Origin: Candidatus Sumerlaeota bacterium
Lineage (GTDB): Bacteria > Sumerlaeota > Sumerlaeia > JAFGJS01
DNA: 64,000 bases
Direction of reading: 5' to 3'
Assembly: GCA_016928995.1 (NCBI GenBank)
Contig: JAFGJS010000085.1
Span: forward strand, 1 to 64,000
Position 1 is the first letter of the stretch. Each line of letters begins with the position of its first letter. A program made the position numbers and the translations under genes. Shown in pieces: positions 44,112 through 52,886 of this stretch. The notes beneath the pieces are model-generated. The model saw only the letters and a program-made list of their open reading frames with translations. It made no database searches and had not been told where the DNA came from.

Positions 44112-44465
44112 CTATACGGCATCTTCGCCCTGTTCGCCGGTTCGCACGCGCCAAGCTTCGGCGATAGGATGCAAAAATATTTTACCATCGCCGGCTTGCC
44201 CGGTCTGCGCAGCCTGGATCACGGCTGCGACGATCTCATCCACGCGCCTGGAGGGCACGACGACTTCAACCTTGATTTTTGGCAAGAAATTCGAGGCGTA
44301 TTCGCTGCCGCGAAAAAGCTCGGTATGGCCGCGTTGCCGGCCCAGGCCCCGCACTTCGGTCAGCGTCAAACCCGATACGCCGAGTTGCAACAGCGCCGCG
44401 CGCACCTCGTCCAGTTTATAAGGCCGGATGATGCATTCCAATTTCTGCATAGGATATTCATTCAT
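44112..44465 (-). CDS. Nitrogen regulatory protein PII
   Basis: A trimeric sensor of 2-oxoglutarate and ATP/ADP that controls nitrogen and carbon metabolism. The 117-residue protein carries the full pattern: LECIIRPYKLDEV, T-loop GLGRQRGHTELFRGSEY with the modifiable tyrosine position kept (GSEY), FLPKIKVEVVV, and the C-terminal GQAGDGKIFLHPIAEAWRVR. ATG 44465 has a GGGGA upstream; ATG 44450 gives the more usual N-terminus. It is not next to an ammonium transporter or glutamine synthetase; it sits between a HEAT-repeat protein and citrate synthase, which is uncommon. Confidence 0.95.
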   Translation of the reverse strand: MNEYPMQKLECIIRPYKLDEVRAALLQLGVSGLTLTEVRGLGRQRGHTELFRGSEYASNFLPKIKVEVVVPSRRVDEIVAAVIQAAQTGQAGDGKIFLHPIAEAWRVRTGEQGEDAV

Positions 44466-44517
44466 AATCTTCCCCGCCGAATGGTCAGAATCAATCCGCA
44501 TTTCATGTTGCGGTTGG

Positions 44518-45951
44518 TTAATCCGGGTTGACAACCGTTTGACGCTCCAACATCTCCCGCTCCCTGCCGCCGCTTCCCCCTCCGCCAAAGCCCATTAAAT
44601 GCAAATATTTTTTTGATCGCTGATAGGAGAAAGCAAGCGCTCCGATCACTAGAGCCACCACAACCACGATTTTAATGATTTGCGCGGCTTGAATTTTTGG
44701 TTTGTCATCAAATCCAAACGAAGACGATGACGCGCGAGCCGCCTGCTTGGATTTTTTCGACTTGGATTTCTCCGGAGTCTTCAACTTGGGCGCCGTCTTC
44801 TGGCGCAGAATCTCCAGCTGCTCCTTCACTTTGGGGTGCAGTTGACGATACCCGATGGCCGCTTCCATCGCATCCTTCGCGGCCATGCTGCCGATGTCCG
44901 CCAGTTCCTTGGCGGCGATAAACTGAGCCCGGGGATCAGAATCCTTTTTCAGCACCCCAGCAAGCATCGGAATCAAATCGTCCAATTTTTCGCCGTATTG
45001 CGCCAGCGCCTGAATTGCGCTGGCGCGAATCATCAGATCGTTGTCGTGCATCTGTTCGCGCAACTGCGGAATGACTTGCCGGGGCTGCAACTGCCCGAAC
45101 ACGATGATCAACGCGCGGCGCATATTAGGCTTATAATCCGCCAGGTTGAAATCCTTCGGTAAATTCTCCACTCCCGCATGCTGGATTTGATGGAAAATCT
45201 GCTTATACGAGGCGATCTCTGATTCCATCGTCGCAAGTCGCAGCAACGGCTCGACGTTCTGCTGTTGCACACAATGCGCACCGAGCCGTTCAATCAGTTG
45301 CCGCCGCACGGAAAATTGCATGATCTGCGGATAGGAAGCTAATACTTTATCCACATCGCCTTTTTCCAGCCAATCCTGAATGTCATTCGCCGTGATATGC
45401 TCCGGAAACTCTTGTTCATCCTCCAGGCCGGTCTCCAACGCATCATCCGGCTTCGGCGCATGTTGCGGTTCGGATGAATGCGAAACGTCGGATTCGGCGC
45501 TTTTTATTTTTTCAGCGATCTTGGGAGATGGCGCAATCCCCGCCTCTTCCATCAATTCCTCAGCGGAAGGAAGCGCGGATTGCATGCGTTCCATGCCGGA
45601 AGAAATGTCGCCGTCAGTCTCTTCGGAAACCTCGGCGTCACCCAGCAAATCCGCATCGCTCTCAAACGCCACAGTGTCAAACGCGTCGCGCATGGCGAGC
45701 GACGATTTATCATCCTTCTCTGTTGGGGCCGGGATTTCCAGCGGAGATGGTTCTTCCAGTTCGGCGCCCTCGGCGCCCTCGAAGATATGCGGCATATCGT
45801 CAAAAGGAAGCTCCGTGTCCGGCAAGTCGTCGCGCAGCTCAGCCGGACTCTCCGCATCATCCAGAAAATCCGGATTCGTGTCGATATCATCGAGCGGCGC
45901 GGACTCTCCCTCAGGTGAAGGGCTTTGTTCTTTGTGTTCTTCTTCGCTCAT
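44518..45951 (-). CDS. Tail-anchored HEAT-repeat protein with acidic N-terminus
   Basis: Not a named family. The 477-residue protein has about 180 residues of acidic, disordered sequence, then helical HEAT-like repeats (about residues 190-390: MRRALIIVFGQLQPRQVIPQ, MIRASAIQALAQYGEKL, PRAQFIAAKELADIG), a Lys/Ser-rich linker, one C-terminal membrane helix (IIKIVVVVALVIGALAFSY, about 425-443) and a Gly-rich tail. The bulk would sit in the cytoplasm anchored by its end. It lies 52 bp upstream of the PII gene in the same direction and so may belong to that transcript. Confidence 0.7.
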   Translation of the reverse strand: MSEEEHKEQSPSPEGESAPLDDIDTNPDFLDDAESPAELRDDLPDTELPFDDMPHIFEGAEGAELEEPSPLEIPAPTEKDDKSSLAMRDAFDTVAFESDADLLGDAEVSEETDGDISSGMERMQSALPSAEELMEEAGIAPSPKIAEKIKSAESDVSHSSEPQHAPKPDDALETGLEDEQEFPEHITANDIQDWLEKGDVDKVLASYPQIMQFSVRRQLIERLGAHCVQQQNVEPLLRLATMESEIASYKQIFHQIQHAGVENLPKDFNLADYKPNMRRALIIVFGQLQPRQVIPQLREQMHDNDLMIRASAIQALAQYGEKLDDLIPMLAGVLKKDSDPRAQFIAAKELADIGSMAAKDAMEAAIGYRQLHPKVKEQLEILRQKTAPKLKTPEKSKSKKSKQAARASSSSFGFDDKPKIQAAQIIKIVVVVALVIGALAFSYQRSKKYLHLMGFGGGGSGGREREMLERQTVVNPD

Positions 45952-46051
45952 AAACAATTCTCATCAAGTCCAATCACTAAAGTGCGCAACAGCGGCGCTG
46001 GTCGCGGCAACAGACTAATTATTTTCACCGGGGCATTCGTGCGAATCAACT

Positions 46052-46630
46052 TTATTCGTGCCGCCCGGCGCAGGAGTTTTGAGAATGTAACTTCACCAGC
46101 AATTCGCTGATTTGACGGCGCAATTCCTCGGTACTGGCGCCGTTTTCGATTTCTACATCGGCAATCTCGCGACAGGCAAGCAACTGTTGCGCCGAGTCGT
46201 CCGCGCTCCGCAGCTGACGCTCTTCCTCCTCGCAAAAATCCTCGAAAGTCTGCGGATCCCCATCGCGGCGGCGCAACAGACTGCGCTCAAAGCGCACCCG
46301 CTGCGGAGCATTAAGAAAGACCATGGTGAAATCCGGCGCATCCTCGCGCAAGGCCCGCACCTCCTCCGGATGCCGGATGGAGGAAACGACGGCGTCGCCG
46401 GAATGGGCGAAGCGCTTCGCCGCCAAACGGCCCAGCACGCCAGCGCCTTGTTCACGGCGCAACTGGTTGCCCACCGCGGTTAAATTCGGAATGTTGACTT
46501 CGATGCCGCGCGCGCGCAGCTCCTCGCGAAGGATCTCGCTCAGCGAAACGTGCGCGAAACCCTCATTCTGCAAGCATGCGGCGAAGGTGTCCTTGCCTGC
46601 CGCGAAAAATCCGGTGACTCCAACAATCAT
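46052..46630 (-). CDS. P-loop kinase, dephospho-CoA kinase/nucleotide kinase-like
   Basis: A 192-residue NMP-kinase-like protein: Walker A GVTGFFAAGKDTF at the very N-terminus, LSEILREELRARG, and SSIRHPEEVRAL, which resembles the substrate region of dephospho-CoA and deoxynucleotide kinases of the AAA_18/33 type. Precise substrate unknown. Its start overlaps the stop of the upstream methyltransferase by 4 nt (ATGA), indicating translational coupling, and the HEAT protein follows 100 bp downstream. Confidence 0.75.
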   Translation of the reverse strand: MIVGVTGFFAAGKDTFAACLQNEGFAHVSLSEILREELRARGIEVNIPNLTAVGNQLRREQGAGVLGRLAAKRFAHSGDAVVSSIRHPEEVRALREDAPDFTMVFLNAPQRVRFERSLLRRRDGDPQTFEDFCEEEERQLRSADDSAQQLLACREIADVEIENGASTEELRRQISELLVKLHSQNSCAGRHE

Positions 46631-48033
46631 TTATCCGCCGTTTCCGCTGGTTTGAAAGCCAGCACTGCATAATGGGCGTGGGAATAAAGCAGCGAGTTCA
46701 ATTTGCTCAGATTCTTATTCAACATCTCCACCTGCGGCAACGCGCCATCAGCGCTGAGCAACTCCAACTTTTGATCCTCCGGAACAGGCGCGCTGAACAG
46801 CGTCTCGTCCTTGCGAAAACCGGCCTGGCGCAGAAAAAAACGCACCGTCAGCGGATGCACAGGCTTGACGTGCGTCGGATCGGCGTAAAACGCCCCGCTG
46901 AAAATCGACAGACACGACGGGTTCATTGTCTCCAGCAGAATCGGCGATCCGAGCCGCAAGACACGAAACGAATGCCGCGCGAGTTCGCTGAGTTGACTGA
47001 CCGTGAGATGCTCCACCACCTGCGCGGCGAAGATGCCCCCCAGCGCCGCATCGGGCAAACCGCGCAGATACTCGAGTCCGTCCGCGAGCTCCGCCGCCAA
47101 ACCCTTGCGCTGGCAGTGCGCTGTCATCTGCGCGTCGGAATCGACGCCGCGCGCCGGAATGCCGCGCCGGCGCAGCACTTCGAGAAATTCGCCGCGCCCG
47201 CAGCCGATGTCCAGCACATCCTGATGGCCGATGAAATACGTCGCATAGTGCTCCTGCTGATCGCCGATTGATCGCTCTTCGCCGCGCGTGAATTCCTCCC
47301 AGGCCAGAAAGTCGAAATCCTCGGCCTCTGGTCCATCGCGCAGCAAGTGCTCCAGTCGCGCCTCACGCGAAGTCCATGGACCGTCCAGCGGCGCGGAGCC
47401 GCTCAAACCTTCGCGGATGCGGTCCAAGGTGTTCAGCAACATCGTCTGCCGGTTATTCACGTCGCGCTCCAGGTTCTGCAGCGCGCTCATCTTGGCATCC
47501 AGGGCGCTCATCTTGCCATCCAGGCCGCGCATCTTGCCATCCAGGCCGCGCATCTGCGTAGTAAGAGCGTTTAACGTCTCCACCTGCGACGCCTGCATCT
47601 GAAAAAGTTGATCGAGGTAGACGCGCATCTGCTGGTTGTAGGATTCCTGCCCCGTAAAGAAAAAACGCGCGATTTTCGCCGTGATTTTCCTCACCAAGCC
47701 TTTGATGCCGCCGGTCAAGGGCGGAGGCATGTCCAGCGGGAATTGCTCCGCCAGCCGCAGCCGCAATTGATTCCATTGCGAGGCGTCCAGCGCATAGCCG
47801 TCGCGCACCAGGGCATGACGCGAGTGTAAATCCTGTAGCAGATGATTGGCACGATCCAACGCATCCTGCAACGGCGTCAGTCCATTTTCAGCAGGCTGCA
47901 ATTCCACGAAAGGCGGAGCGGCGCTAGCTGGCGCATCGTCCTGCAATGCGCGCGCTCGTTCGCGCACCTCTTCCATTGCGCGTTCAACGTCCGTCTCCGG
48001 CTCCGCACGCTCTGTTTTCGTTGACGCATTCAT
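46627..48033 (-). CDS. Coiled-coil SAM methyltransferase (glycan-chain type)
   Basis: A 468-residue protein. The N-terminal half has an amphipathic region and a coiled coil (about residues 140-205) containing three near-identical heptads (RGLDGKM, SALDAKM). The C-terminal half is a class I methyltransferase with VLDIGCGRGEFLEVLRRRG, GVDSDAQM, and FAAQVVEHL. Coiled coil plus methyltransferase recalls WbdD-type O-antigen chain terminators and related polysaccharide-linked enzymes, but no kinase domain is fused here; the adjacent small P-loop kinase is coupled by an ATGA overlap. AAAGG lies 9 nt before ATG 48033. It heads the minus-strand run to 41308. Confidence 0.78.
   Translation of the reverse strand: MNASTKTERAEPETDVERAMEEVRERARALQDDAPASAAPPFVELQPAENGLTPLQDALDRANHLLQDLHSRHALVRDGYALDASQWNQLRLRLAEQFPLDMPPPLTGGIKGLVRKITAKIARFFFTGQESYNQQMRVYLDQLFQMQASQVETLNALTTQMRGLDGKMRGLDGKMSALDAKMSALQNLERDVNNRQTMLLNTLDRIREGLSGSAPLDGPWTSREARLEHLLRDGPEAEDFDFLAWEEFTRGEERSIGDQQEHYATYFIGHQDVLDIGCGRGEFLEVLRRRGIPARGVDSDAQMTAHCQRKGLAAELADGLEYLRGLPDAALGGIFAAQVVEHLTVSQLSELARHSFRVLRLGSPILLETMNPSCLSIFSGAFYADPTHVKPVHPLTVRFFLRQAGFRKDETLFSAPVPEDQKLELLSADGALPQVEMLNKNLSKLNSLLYSHAHYAVLAFKPAETADK
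47482..47555. repeat. 21-bp tandem repeat encoding coiled-coil heptads
   Basis: Three and a half units of a 21-bp sequence (GCGCTCATCTTGCCATCCAGG type), at 47482, 47503, 47524 and 47545, differ by one to four bases each. Each unit encodes one heptad of the coiled coil, so copy-number change would alter the coil length by whole heptads without a frameshift. Confidence 0.85.
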
Positions 48034-48238
48034 TCCGTCAAACCTTTCACGGATGCACATCCATTCATATGCGCATAAGCCTGCGACTCACAAAGCATCA
48101 TCACACGCCAGCGCCATTGTGATGTCAAGAATCAAACGCGGCGTGGCGGTTTTGCCATTGTTATCAAATGACAAAATCCACTCACGAAGGAACCGGCCGT
48201 CCCCTCACGCCCATTATATCCGTGCAATTCTTCCCGAT

Positions 48239-48583
48239 TCAATCCGAGAGTTTCGCCGGCAGGGTAAATGCGCCCATATGGCTGGGTTTGAATGTATGAG
48301 CCTTCACCACAGCCTCAATGTTCAAGGGACCGTAAATATGTGGGCGCTGTTGATCGCCATTGCCATTCAAATTTTCATACACCAATTCGGCGTAAAGTTT
48401 GCTGGGATCAATCTCCAGCAGCACCAATCCAAACTGACCTTTGAAGAGCCGATGCGCCACGTCCAGCACCTGGTCTTTGTCGCTGCAATGAATAAAACCC
48501 GTATGATCCAGATCCTTCGTGCGATAGAAACCATCCTCCATCGCCTGCTCCCACAAAACCTTGAATGTGATGTGGTAGATCAT
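48239..48583 (-). CDS. DUF952 family protein
   Basis: A 114-residue cytoplasmic protein matching the DUF952 pattern: IYHITFKVLWEQAMEDGFYR at the start, GFIHCSDKDQV, LVLLEIDPSKL and PHIYGPLNIEAVVK. The biochemical role of the family is unsettled; the fold is related to ADP-ribosyl transfer domains. GGAG lies 11 nt before the ATG. It stands alone. The 204 bp between it and dprA hold nothing I recognise. Confidence 0.87.
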   Translation of the reverse strand: MIYHITFKVLWEQAMEDGFYRTKDLDHTGFIHCSDKDQVLDVAHRLFKGQFGLVLLEIDPSKLYAELVYENLNGNGDQQRPHIYGPLNIEAVVKAHTFKPSHMGAFTLPAKLSD

Positions 48584-48794
48584 GTCTCAGTGTTCTCCGA
48601 AACTTTCTTCCGATCGTGTCCTGATTGACCCCAGGCGTCTCGCTGCAACCGGCTGATCAACGTGGATTGGATGTCGCCATGCATCTGCAATCTTGAATCG
48701 ACTATCGCCCGAAATCGTCATCATCATCGGCGATGTTGCGTTTTTTTTCAACTGTTTTCCGAAATCCTTCAATGCTCCATTGATTACGCTTCGC

Positions 48795-49958
48795 TTATAC
48801 GCGAAGGGCGTAAATCTGACCGGGGAGCTGTCTGACCAAATCCTTGAGCTCGAGTTGGAATAAAGCAGCGGAAAGCTGGCTGATGTTGAGCGCTGGGCGC
48901 TCCGTCTCACCGGACTGCCCGTCTCCGGCCTGAAGTTTTTGCAGCAATGCGTCGATATGCACGGGCTCCTCGGCCAGCGCGGCGTGGATCGCCGCCTCCA
49001 ATCCATCCAGCGCGGCCACGGTCTCCTCGGCTTGGCGGCGCTGCTCTTGCTGAAGGTAATCCCGAAGTTGAGGAGCAAGTTCGCTCAGGACGTCCTCGGC
49101 TTCGATGACAAGCTTGGCGCCCTGCTGGAGCAGACGGTTGCAGCCCAGACTGTTGCGACGCGAGATGTCGGCAGGAATGGCGAACACATCGCGGTTGTCC
49201 TCCACGGCATGACGGGCGGTGTGGAGCGCGCCGGATTTTTCGGGCGCTTCGATGATCAGCGCGCCCAGCGCCAGTCCGGCGATGATCCGATTACGCACGG
49301 GAAAGTTTCCCGCATAGCCCACGGTGTCCATGGGGTACTCGCTGAATACGGCGCCGCTTTCGATCACGCGCAGCATCAGCGCCTCGTTCTGTTGCGGAAA
49401 GCAGTGGGAAAGTCCATTGCCCAGCACGGCATACGTGCGTCCGCCAGCCTCCAGGGCGGCGTCATGCGCCAACGCGTCAATGCCAAGGGCCAATCCGCTG
49501 ACGATGTTCAGACCCGCCCCAGCCAGACGGCCAACGATGCGCTCGACAGCCAGGCGGCCGTACTGCGTATAGCGCCGCGTGCCGACGACGGCCACGGCGA
49601 AACGGTCATCAGGCTCCAGCGTGCCGCGATAATAGATCAGCGCCGGAGGATTGGCCGCATCGTGCAGATTGACGGGATAATGCTCATCGGTCCAGGCCGC
49701 CAAACGCACGCCGTGCGTTTCGATAGCCTCAATCTCCCGTTTCAGCGCGTCCTCGTCCGGTCCGCGCAACAACGCTTCAGCTAGCGTCGGCTGAATTCCG
49801 GTTTCCTGGACGATACGATCCACAGTGAGTCCCAGCAAGACGTCCGGCGAGCCATAGGCGCGAATCAATTCGATCAAACGCAGATGCGTCAATCCATCGG
49901 TCAACCGCATCCGCAGCCAAGGTTCGTAAGCAGAGGCAGGAGCATCGATATCAGGCAT
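48795..49958 (-). CDS. dprA: DNA-processing protein DprA/Smf
   Basis: DprA loads RecA onto incoming single-stranded DNA during natural transformation. The 387-residue protein has an N-terminal SAM-like helical region, the Rossmann-type DprA core with VVGTRRYTQYG, SGLALGIDALAH, VLGNGLSHCFPQQN, SEYPMDT and NFPVRNRIIAGL, and a C-terminal winged-helix region (about residues 315-387). No other competence genes are nearby. Confidence 0.94.
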   Translation of the reverse strand: MPDIDAPASAYEPWLRMRLTDGLTHLRLIELIRAYGSPDVLLGLTVDRIVQETGIQPTLAEALLRGPDEDALKREIEAIETHGVRLAAWTDEHYPVNLHDAANPPALIYYRGTLEPDDRFAVAVVGTRRYTQYGRLAVERIVGRLAGAGLNIVSGLALGIDALAHDAALEAGGRTYAVLGNGLSHCFPQQNEALMLRVIESGAVFSEYPMDTVGYAGNFPVRNRIIAGLALGALIIEAPEKSGALHTARHAVEDNRDVFAIPADISRRNSLGCNRLLQQGAKLVIEAEDVLSELAPQLRDYLQQEQRRQAEETVAALDGLEAAIHAALAEEPVHIDALLQKLQAGDGQSGETERPALNISQLSAALFQLELKDLVRQLPGQIYALRV

Positions 49959-50085
49959 GGATCCGTCCGGAATAAACGATGAAAATTGACGCCGTGAAAC
50001 ATTACAGCGGCATGCGCATCCAGGAAAACGCGGCCGGAAACCGGACGCGGCTCGTTTGGAAAATCGCTCCGGTCATGAACGGCGG

Positions 50086-51216
50086 TCAGTTGATTCGCCT
50101 GACGTTGAATTCACGCTCGATGTCATTGAAGATTTCATCGGCGGAGTTGACCCGTTCGAGTTCGGCCACGATCAGCAGGTTGAGATGCGTGTATACCCGC
50201 CGGTTGCGTTCGAAGCTGGCTCTGTTGCCCGGAGGCGCTTGCGTATACTCCCTGATGAAATCCTCTGTCCGGTCGACGGATTCCAGCAGAAACTTGTAGA
50301 GATGAATGGTGTTGGCCACATCGTTGCCGCCTGGATTGCGCACATCGATCTTCTGATACTCAAAGCCCTGCTGGTTGGTCATGCTCAGCATCATGGTGCG
50401 GATTTTATCGCCAAACCGGACCGGCGAGCCGTCGGGCGTCGTGCGCAGCACGAGCTGATTGAACGCGTCCAGATGATTGGAAAGCTGTTGCGTGTCCGCC
50501 TGCGGATCCTGCATCCGATATTGATTAGTCTTCGCCATATCCTCCTTCACCATATGCGAACGGAAAGAGGTATAGCGCAAGTTTGGCATGATGGACATAC
50601 GAAAGACATTCTCAGCCTTGCCGTAGAGCTTGGCGGTTTGCGGCATTCTATTCGGAATTTCCTGCAGGTCGATGATCTTGAAATATTGCAAACCGCTCAC
50701 GCCGCCGACGATCAGGAGAACGGCGCCGATGACGCGAGGAATCGGGCTTTTGAGAAACTTGTTGAAGTTGGCCTTGACCGACGCCTTGAAGTTGTTCATC
50801 GCGTATTCGGACTGGCTCATGTTGTTCAAGGTCTCGCGTTTATGCCCCAGTTTGTCCAGCGTGTCGTTGAGGAGCAGATACGACGCATCCCAGGCTTTTT
50901 CAAAGGAGCGATGGTCGGTCTCGTAAAAAGTAGTGACATGCTTGATCGTCACGCACTTGATCACATTTTGCAAAATGGATTTGCCATCATTATGCTTTTT
51001 GCGCGAGGCGACGCTGTTGGCGGGAGGCAAAGCAGCCATAAAATCATCATGCAGCATGGCGATGCTTTTTTTGCATTCCAGAAACTCAAGTTCTTCTTCC
51101 GGCGTGGCTTTTCTTTCGTTAGCCATGCCGATTTTGTAAAAATCGCGGAATTTAACCCAATTTCCAGTGAGTTTCTCAATCGCATCAATTTGATGATTTA
51201 ACGCATAGTCGATCAT
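50086..51216 (-). CDS. Hypothetical single-pass membrane protein
   Basis: Not recognised. The 376-residue protein has a helical, charged N-terminal part (about 1-165), one membrane helix (about residues 168-188, VIGAVLLIVGGVSGLQYF), and a soluble C-terminal part (DAFNQLVLRTTPDGSPVRFG, ANTIHLYKFLLESVDRTEDF). There is no signal peptide, so the N-terminus is probably cytoplasmic and the C-terminus outside. GGAG lies 10 nt before the ATG. The gene stands alone; function unknown. Confidence 0.65.
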   Translation of the reverse strand: MIDYALNHQIDAIEKLTGNWVKFRDFYKIGMANERKATPEEELEFLECKKSIAMLHDDFMAALPPANSVASRKKHNDGKSILQNVIKCVTIKHVTTFYETDHRSFEKAWDASYLLLNDTLDKLGHKRETLNNMSQSEYAMNNFKASVKANFNKFLKSPIPRVIGAVLLIVGGVSGLQYFKIIDLQEIPNRMPQTAKLYGKAENVFRMSIMPNLRYTSFRSHMVKEDMAKTNQYRMQDPQADTQQLSNHLDAFNQLVLRTTPDGSPVRFGDKIRTMMLSMTNQQGFEYQKIDVRNPGGNDVANTIHLYKFLLESVDRTEDFIREYTQAPPGNRASFERNRRVYTHLNLLIVAELERVNSADEIFNDIEREFNVRRIN

Positions 51217-51398
51217 GCATCAATAACTCCATTGCCATCCATTTGGTAATCATGATCCGCAACGCAAATGCCCGGATTGCGGTCACTCAGATTACGATTT
51301 TGAATTTGTTGGAACTTGAAGTCAAATCAAATTCCTTGAAATCAAGGCCGGAAGGCGGCAGATGCTCCTGCGCGCGCTTCCGGTTTAATCCTTAAAAT

Positions 51399-51444
51399 TC
51401 GAACAAGCGCCGGTATTCAAACGCCGGCGCTTGTGATTGCTCAA
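51399..51444 (-). terminator. Terminator of citrate synthase 2
   Basis: An 11-bp perfect stem ACAAGCGCCGG / CCGGCGCTTGT (51413-51423, 51434-51444) with a 10-nt loop lies 45 bp beyond the stop of the minus-strand citrate synthase. On the minus strand it is followed by TTCGAATTTT, a weak T tract. Confidence 0.7.
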
Positions 51445-51488
51445 ATTGCGCTGCTGTGATCATCCCGCATCGCCACCGCAGCCGAGGT

Positions 51489-52778
51489 TCATGCGCCACG
51501 TTTTTCCAGCGGCGCAATGCTCCGCTCGTTTTCGCCCTGATACACCTGACGCGGCCGGTAAATCCGGCCGCTCGGGTCGGTATGCACTTCCCGCCAATGC
51601 GCCACCCATCCCGGTACGCGGCCAATGGCGAACATCACAGTGAACATATTCAACGGAATACCGATGGCCCGCAGGATGATGCCGCTGTAAAAGTCCACAT
51701 TCGGATACAATTTGCGCTCGATGAAGTATTCGTCGCTGAGCGCCACTTCTTCCAGGCGCTTGGCGATGTCGAGCAGCGGATCGTCAATGTGCAGCACTTC
51801 CAGCAGCTCGTCGCAGGCCTTCTTGATGATTTTGGCGCGCGGATCGAAGTTCTTATATACGCGGTGTCCAAAGCCGTACAACCGGAACGGATCGCTTTTA
51901 TCCTTGGCGCGCTCCACCACTTTATCCAACGACTCTCCGCATTCGCGAATATTCTGCAGCATTTCCAGCACCTGCTGGTTCGCTCCGCCATGCAGCGAGC
52001 CCCAGAGCGCGCAAACTCCCGCTGCGACAGAGGCGAAAAGGTTCGCCTGGGCGCTGCCGACCATCCTCACCGTCGATGTGCTGCAATTCTGCTCATGATC
52101 CGCGTGCAGAATCAGCAGTTCGCTCAGCGCCTTCACGACCTCCGGTCTCAGATCGTAATCCTTGTTCGGCAAGGAAAACATCATATGCAGAAAATTCGCC
52201 GTATAGCTGTAATCCGGCCGCGGATAAATTCGCGGCAGACCCATCGACTTGCGATAGGCGAACGCCGAAATCGTGCGCACCTTGGAGACAATCCGGGCCG
52301 CCGCATCGACAAACGTCTCGTCGTCCAGGTCCATCAAATGCGGATAAAAACAGGAATTCGCGTTGATCATCGCCGACAGAATCGCCATCGGGTGCGCCGT
52401 GGCTGGAAAGCCCTCGAAATGATGACGCATGTCCTCATGCAGCAATTCATGCTCCGTCAGCAAATCCCACCAGTTTTTACGATTGGCTTCATCGGGCAGC
52501 TCGCCAAAGATCAGCAGATACGCCACTTCGGTGAAAGTGCAATTCTCCGCCAACTGCTCGACGGGATAGCCGCGGTAGCGCAAGATTCCCTTCTCGCCAT
52601 CGATGTATGTGATGCTGCTCTGACACGAGCCCGTGTTGGCGAAACCGTCATCCAGCGTGATGTAGCCCGTGGTGGCGCGCAGTTTGGAGATGTCGATCGC
52701 CTTTTCGTTTTCTGTCCCCGTCACAACCGGCAATTCATATTCCTTGCCGTCAAGGTTCAGTTTGCATGTTTCCGGCAT
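51489..52778 (-). CDS. Citrate synthase, paralogue 2
   Basis: A 429-residue hexamer-type citrate synthase, clearly homologous along its length to the one at 42738-44039. Active-site residues are intact (GSLHGGAN, GFGHRVYKNFDPR, NVDFYSG). The N-terminal domain differs most between the two, and this copy has YPHLMD where copy 1 has YQPALY. An AGGAGG lies about 9 nt before the ATG, and the gene has its own terminator, so it is a single-gene unit. One paralogue may be a 2-methylcitrate synthase, but prp genes are not nearby. Confidence 0.94.
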   Translation of the reverse strand: MPETCKLNLDGKEYELPVVTGTENEKAIDISKLRATTGYITLDDGFANTGSCQSSITYIDGEKGILRYRGYPVEQLAENCTFTEVAYLLIFGELPDEANRKNWWDLLTEHELLHEDMRHHFEGFPATAHPMAILSAMINANSCFYPHLMDLDDETFVDAAARIVSKVRTISAFAYRKSMGLPRIYPRPDYSYTANFLHMMFSLPNKDYDLRPEVVKALSELLILHADHEQNCSTSTVRMVGSAQANLFASVAAGVCALWGSLHGGANQQVLEMLQNIRECGESLDKVVERAKDKSDPFRLYGFGHRVYKNFDPRAKIIKKACDELLEVLHIDDPLLDIAKRLEEVALSDEYFIERKLYPNVDFYSGIILRAIGIPLNMFTVMFAIGRVPGWVAHWREVHTDPSGRIYRPRQVYQGENERSIAPLEKRGA

Positions 52779-52886
52779 AACTCTCAGCCTCCTGATATAT
52801 TAAGATCAATTTATGTTTCTCATAACAATCAAACCGCGCGGCGCTTGAGGCTTCCCTGCGCAAACGCCCGGCGATTGACGCTTGGA

